64,000 nt of DNA from Winogradskyella marina (GTDB lineage: Bacteria; Bacteroidota; Bacteroidia; Flavobacteriales; Flavobacteriaceae). The position numbers and the translations under genes were made by a program. Below, one piece after another: positions 60,721 through 64,000 of the stretch. Below the pieces are notes generated by a model, which saw nothing but the letters and a program-made list of their open reading frames with translations, did no database searches and was not told where the DNA came from. Location of the stretch: positions 62,001 to 126,000 of the forward strand of contig NZ_JADOET010000011.1 of the NCBI RefSeq assembly GCF_015645385.1, read 5' to 3'. Numbering within the stretch: the stretch's first letter is position 1; each line of letters opens with the position of its first letter.

Positions 60721-62223
60721 ATGATTTTAGAAACAAATACTACAGAAACTACAGAATTAGAAGCTTATTTTAATTCATTTAGACAACATATAATTGGTCA
60801 AAACCAAATGTTTGATTCGCCTTATGGAGAACAAAAAATCATTTATACAGATTGGACAGCTTCAGGTCGTTTATACAGACCTATTGAAGAGAAATTATCG
60901 AATGATTTTGGTCCTTTTGTAGCTAATACACATACAGAAACAACGGTTTCTGGTACAGCAATGACTAAAGCGTATCATAAAGCAAAGCAGATTATTAAAG
61001 ATCACGTCAATGCTAACGAAGATGATATTTTAATCTGTTCTGGTAATGGTATGACAGGTGTGATTAATAAATTTCAGCGTATTTTGGGATTAAAAGTGCC
61101 AGAGAATTTAAAGGAGTTTACCAACATTCCGGAAGAAATGAAACCTGTCGTTTTTATTTCGCACATGGAGCATCATTCTAACCAAACAACATGGTTAGAA
61201 ACTATGGCAAAAGTAGAAGTTGTTCCGCCAGATGATGACGGTTTATTTTGCTTAAAAAATTTAGAAACCTTGTTACATCAATATAAAGACTGTACACTAA
61301 AAATTGCTTCTGTTGTTGGTGGATCGAATGTTACAGGTCTTCAGGTTCCGCATCACGATGTGGCTAAATTAATGCATCAACATGGTGGAGTTTGTTTTGT
61401 AGATTTTGCCTGTTCTGCACCTTATGTCGATATGGATATGCATCCTACTGATAGTGACGCACAATTAGATGCCATTTTCTTTTCTCCACATAAATTTTTG
61501 GGAGGTCCAGGGACTTCTGGTGTTTTGGTTTTTAATAAAGAATTGTATAAAAATATGGTTCCCGATTGTCCTGGTGGAGGTACCGTAAGTTGGACCAATC
61601 CTTGGGGAGAACATAAGTACATTGATAATATTGAAGATAGAGAAGACGGAGGTACTCCAGGATTTCTCCAGGTGATAAAAACAGCACTTGCTATTCGTTT
61701 AAAAGACCAAATGGGAGTGGATAAGATGTTGCAGCGCGAACATGAATTGGTTGAAATTATATTTAATAAACTTGGCGATGTTTCTAACATTAATATCCTT
61801 GCAGGTCAGCATAAAGATCGCTTAGGTGTGATTTCATTTTATATTGACGATTTGCATTTTAACCTTGCGGTAAAGTTATTGAATGATAAGTTTGGTGTGC
61901 AAACACGTGGAGGCTGTAGTTGTGCTGGTACATATGGGCATTTCTTATTACATGTAGATCAGCAAATGTCTAACGAGTTAACCAATGAGATTTCTATTGG
62001 AGATTTAATTCGAAAACCAGGTTGGATTCGTATGTCTATTCACCCAACAACGACAAATGCAGAAATTAACTATGTCTGTGAAAGTATTTTAGAGTTAGCC
62101 AAAAATCACGAAGCTTGGGCAAAGGACTATAAATACTCTAAGTGTAATAATGAGTTTATTCACAAAACGCTAGTTAATCAGCCATCTTCTGCCATTGATG
62201 TAGATGCTTGGTTTAATATGTAA
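60721..62223 (+). CDS. class V aminotransferase-fold PLP-dependent enzyme
   Basis: A 500-residue enzyme when started at the ATG at 60721 (MILETNTTETTELEAYF); the longest frame starts at a TTG 18 codons upstream inside intergenic repeat-like sequence. The PLP lysine lies in FFSPHKFLGGPGTSGVL, and RGGCSCAGTYGHFLLH supplies a catalytic or structural Cys pair. The family includes cysteine desulfurases and selenocysteine lyases; the extra length and loop suggest a separate subgroup. The substrate cannot be told. It lies after glmM with a terminator between. Confidence 0.85.
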   Translation: MILETNTTETTELEAYFNSFRQHIIGQNQMFDSPYGEQKIIYTDWTASGRLYRPIEEKLSNDFGPFVANTHTETTVSGTAMTKAYHKAKQIIKDHVNANEDDILICSGNGMTGVINKFQRILGLKVPENLKEFTNIPEEMKPVVFISHMEHHSNQTTWLETMAKVEVVPPDDDGLFCLKNLETLLHQYKDCTLKIASVVGGSNVTGLQVPHHDVAKLMHQHGGVCFVDFACSAPYVDMDMHPTDSDAQLDAIFFSPHKFLGGPGTSGVLVFNKELYKNMVPDCPGGGTVSWTNPWGEHKYIDNIEDREDGGTPGFLQVIKTALAIRLKDQMGVDKMLQREHELVEIIFNKLGDVSNINILAGQHKDRLGVISFYIDDLHFNLAVKLLNDKFGVQTRGGCSCAGTYGHFLLHVDQQMSNELTNEISIGDLIRKPGWIRMSIHPTTTNAEINYVCESILELAKNHEAWAKDYKYSKCNNEFIHKTLVNQPSSAIDVDAWFNM

Positions 62224-62242
62224 TTTTAGAATTTTATTTTTT

Positions 62243-62269
62243 CTTTGCGTCTTTTGCGCCTTTGCGAGA
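62243..62269. repeat. dispersed CTTTGCG-type repeat
   Basis: CTTTGCGTCTTTTGCGCC followed by TTTGCGAGA, matching 42983-43008 and the reverse of 28753-28778 with small changes. Confidence 0.55.
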
Positions 62270-62309
62270 AAATAAAGCATATCAAGATTCCTTTTTGAAG
62301 GAATGAGCG

Positions 62310-63200
62310 TTAAAGAAATTCAGTAGGTACTTTATCTCTATGTTTCCAACGTCTATGTGTCCAAAGATAATATTGAGGAGCCTCTAAAATTTGTTTTTCA
62401 ACCAGTTTAAAAAATAGGTCTGTAATTTCGTAGTCTTTAAACTCTTTTGGGTGCTCAGTTATGGTTTGAAACGTTGTTTCATAATAACCACGCTTAATTC
62501 GTTTCACGCTAAAGAACACGACCGCCATGTCTAATTTTTTAGCCAATATTTCGGCACCAGTATGCATTGGTACTTTTATGCCCATAAATTCATTCCAATG
62601 AAAAGCTTTATTCGCTTTAGGTGTTTGGTCAGAAACGAATCCGTTGATGGTTAATTCTCTTTTTTTCTTACTTTCCAGAAGAACTCCATAGGTTTCTTTA
62701 GTGGTGATAAGGTGAGAATTATATTTGGCTCTAATACGTTTTACTAATTTGTCAAAATGCTTGTTAGTTAGGCGTTTGTATACGGCATAACCTTTGTGCT
62801 TTATATGTTTTTGCAAAATAAAAATCCATTCCCAACTCCCATAATGGGCGCACATTAATATAATACTTCGCTGTTTTTTTTCTAAATCGTTAATGAGTTC
62901 AACATTAGAAAACTTAAAGCGCTTATTCATTTCAGCTTCAGATATCGTCAATGATTTTATAGCTTCAAACATCATATCACAAAAATGGTGATAAAATTTA
63001 CTTGTAATAGATGCTATTTCTTGTTCTGATTTATCCGGAAAAACCAATCGTAGATTTTCTTTTACAACAGATTTTCTATAGCCAAAAATTCTATACATAA
63101 AAAAGTATACAATATCCGAAAATCCATAAAGTAATCTAAATGGTAATATTGATATTAACCAAAGAATTGGGTAAACTAAAATATAAGCAATAAGTTGCAT
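62310..63200 (-). CDS. LpxL/HtrB-type lysophospholipid (lipid A) acyltransferase
   Basis: A 296-residue membrane-associated enzyme when started at the ATG at 63200 (MQLIAYILVYPILW); the longer frame starts at a TTG inside the promoter region. Catalytic HX4E is H119-YGSW-E124. LpxL-type enzymes transfer an acyl chain to the lipid A precursor, consistent with the outer membrane here. It is divergent from the rhomboid gene with paired promoter boxes between them. Confidence 0.88.
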   Translation of the reverse strand: MQLIAYILVYPILWLISILPFRLLYGFSDIVYFFMYRIFGYRKSVVKENLRLVFPDKSEQEIASITSKFYHHFCDMMFEAIKSLTISEAEMNKRFKFSNVELINDLEKKQRSIILMCAHYGSWEWIFILQKHIKHKGYAVYKRLTNKHFDKLVKRIRAKYNSHLITTKETYGVLLESKKKRELTINGFVSDQTPKANKAFHWNEFMGIKVPMHTGAEILAKKLDMAVVFFSVKRIKRGYYETTFQTITEHPKEFKDYEITDLFFKLVEKQILEAPQYYLWTHRRWKHRDKVPTEFL

Positions 63201-63210
63201 TAAAGTATGA

Positions 63211-63239
63211 TTGCAATTAAGCACAAATATATATATTTG
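63211..63239 (+). promoter_or_regulatory. rhomboid gene promoter within a back-to-back pair
   Basis: TTG (63211-63213), 18 bases, then TATATTTG (63232-63239), an exact match. The adjoining CAAATATA (63224-63231) is a minus-strand TATATTTG for the acyltransferase. Together CAAATATATATATTTG (63224-63239) is a perfect 16-base palindrome of two -7 boxes. Confidence 0.6.
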
Positions 63240-63259
63240 AATTATAAGAATTAGAGTTT

Positions 63260-63919
63260 ATGGACAATTTAGGTATAAGTTTAGTAACTATTGTAATTAT
63301 TGTTGCTAACGTTATTATGTCTTTTAAAGGCTTTGAAGATCGTGGTTTTTTTGAGCGCTTTAAGTTTAATGTTGGCAGTATAAAACGTGGAGAACAGATT
63401 AGAATGTTAAGTTCTGGGTTCTTACATGCCGATCTTACACATTTACTATTTAATATGTTTACGCTGTACTTTTTTGCAGATGCAGTGGTTATGAAACTAG
63501 GATCTTTCAACTTTATAGTCATATATTTTGCGAGTTTAATTTTTGGGAATTTATTATCACTATATTTTCATAAAGATGAATCGTGGTACAGTGCTATTGG
63601 TGCCAGTGGAGCTGTAACAGGTATTTTGTATGCAGCCATTTTATTGCGACCAGATATGAACTTGTATATGTATTTTATACCGATTCCAATTCCAGGTTAT
63701 GTGTTTGGTATTGGCTATTTATTGTATTCTATTTATGGAATGAAAAAACGGATTGGCAATATTGGTCACGATGCCCATTTTGGTGGAGCCGTTGGAGGTT
63801 ATGTCGTCACTTTAATAATGATGCCAAGCTTATTTACAACCAACTTAGGTTATGTAGGCTTGTTAGCGATTCCTATTATTATCCTTTTTGTTTTGTATAA
63901 AACAGGAAAATTAAAATGA
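63260..63919 (+). CDS. rhomboid-family intramembrane serine protease
   Basis: A 219-residue protein of six to seven membrane helices. The catalytic dyad is S116 in GASGAV and H173 in GHDAHFGGAVGG. The helix-2 motif H56-ADLTHLLFN is also present. Rhomboids cleave membrane proteins within the bilayer; the substrate is unknown. The window continues 81 bases after its stop without another gene start. Confidence 0.95.
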   Translation: MDNLGISLVTIVIIVANVIMSFKGFEDRGFFERFKFNVGSIKRGEQIRMLSSGFLHADLTHLLFNMFTLYFFADAVVMKLGSFNFIVIYFASLIFGNLLSLYFHKDESWYSAIGASGAVTGILYAAILLRPDMNLYMYFIPIPIPGYVFGIGYLLYSIYGMKKRIGNIGHDAHFGGAVGGYVVTLIMMPSLFTTNLGYVGLLAIPIIILFVLYKTGKLK

Positions 63920-64000
63920 TGTAAATACATTATCATTTAGTGAAATAAAGAATAACAAGGTATGACAAAAGTCATGTTTTGATGTGAAAACTAAAATCAT

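Noticed and set aside
61422..61790. Minus-strand open frame within the class V aminotransferase gene
   Set aside because: No conserved features, and it lies fully opposite a well-supported gene.
63583..63900. Trp/Tyr-rich plus-strand open frame inside the rhomboid gene
   Set aside because: It is a different-frame shadow; the rhomboid frame carries the catalytic motifs.

Overview
The window comes from an AT-rich member of the Bacteroidota, most likely a marine member of the family Flavobacteriaceae. Evidence for this is the type IX secretion (T9SS) C-terminal sorting domains (49038-50309 and the remnant at 56040-56405), promoters of the Bacteroidota type (TTG, 17-23 bases, TAnnTTTG) in front of several genes, a fused alpha/beta 2-oxoacid dehydrogenase E1, head-GIN/PspC/PadR and MoxR/DUF58 clusters, and many Bacteroidota-type intergenic repeats. 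It is chromosomal. I see no rRNA or tRNA gene, no CRISPR array, no prophage and no complete insertion sequence.

1-7000, the most unusual part: a metal-handling island that I read as copper acquisition. A Fur-family regulator (582-956) faces a minus-strand series: a CNGKC small protein, a lipoprotein with two YtkA-like domains, a TonB-dependent receptor carrying the CxxxM and HxM copper ligands known from OprC, a second CNGKC small protein, an MbnP-like lipoprotein and an MbnH/MauG-type diheme lipoprotein. The regulator has twin 23-base direct repeats directly before its start codon. These overlap a divergent promoter for a small exported Cys/His protein (117-425).

7000-18100: a candidate 136-bp MITE, an SBF-like transporter, a semialdehyde dehydrogenase, then a group of small stress and envelope genes (YtxH, holin-like, AraC regulator, hemerythrin, DUF2383, DUF1328), trxB, and a YceI - outer-membrane barrel - YceI trio.

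18100-26960: two head-GIN proteins, a PspC protein and its PadR regulator, DUF4870, DUF4442, an AIM24-like protein, and the oxyR/dps pair for peroxide defence.

27400-35350: a long minus-strand operon (SpoIIM-like, membrane protein, DUF4129, DUF4350, MoxR ATPase, DUF58) with a divergent RDD gene, then a TRIC channel. The MoxR/DUF58/DUF4350/DUF4129/SpoIIM/RDD combination is a conserved cluster of unknown function.

35500-42700: two unknown genes, a YeiH-type exporter with a LysR regulator and a visible operator/promoter, a decayed toxin-antitoxin module, DUF4268, a ZIP transporter, and two methyltransferases.

42700-64000: mostly housekeeping genes. They include 2-oxoacid dehydrogenase E1, a large outer-membrane protein whose M1-peptidase-like domain has lost its zinc site, a T9SS-secreted nuclease-fold protein, a LOG protein, uvrA, a NYN/OST-HTH protein, a T9SS remnant, AcpH, glmM, a class V aminotransferase, an LpxL-type acyltransferase and a rhomboid protease. 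Start codons were moved inward from the longest open frame wherever a promoter box, signal peptide or known family start required it. Family assignments rest on reading motifs by eye; no database search was possible.
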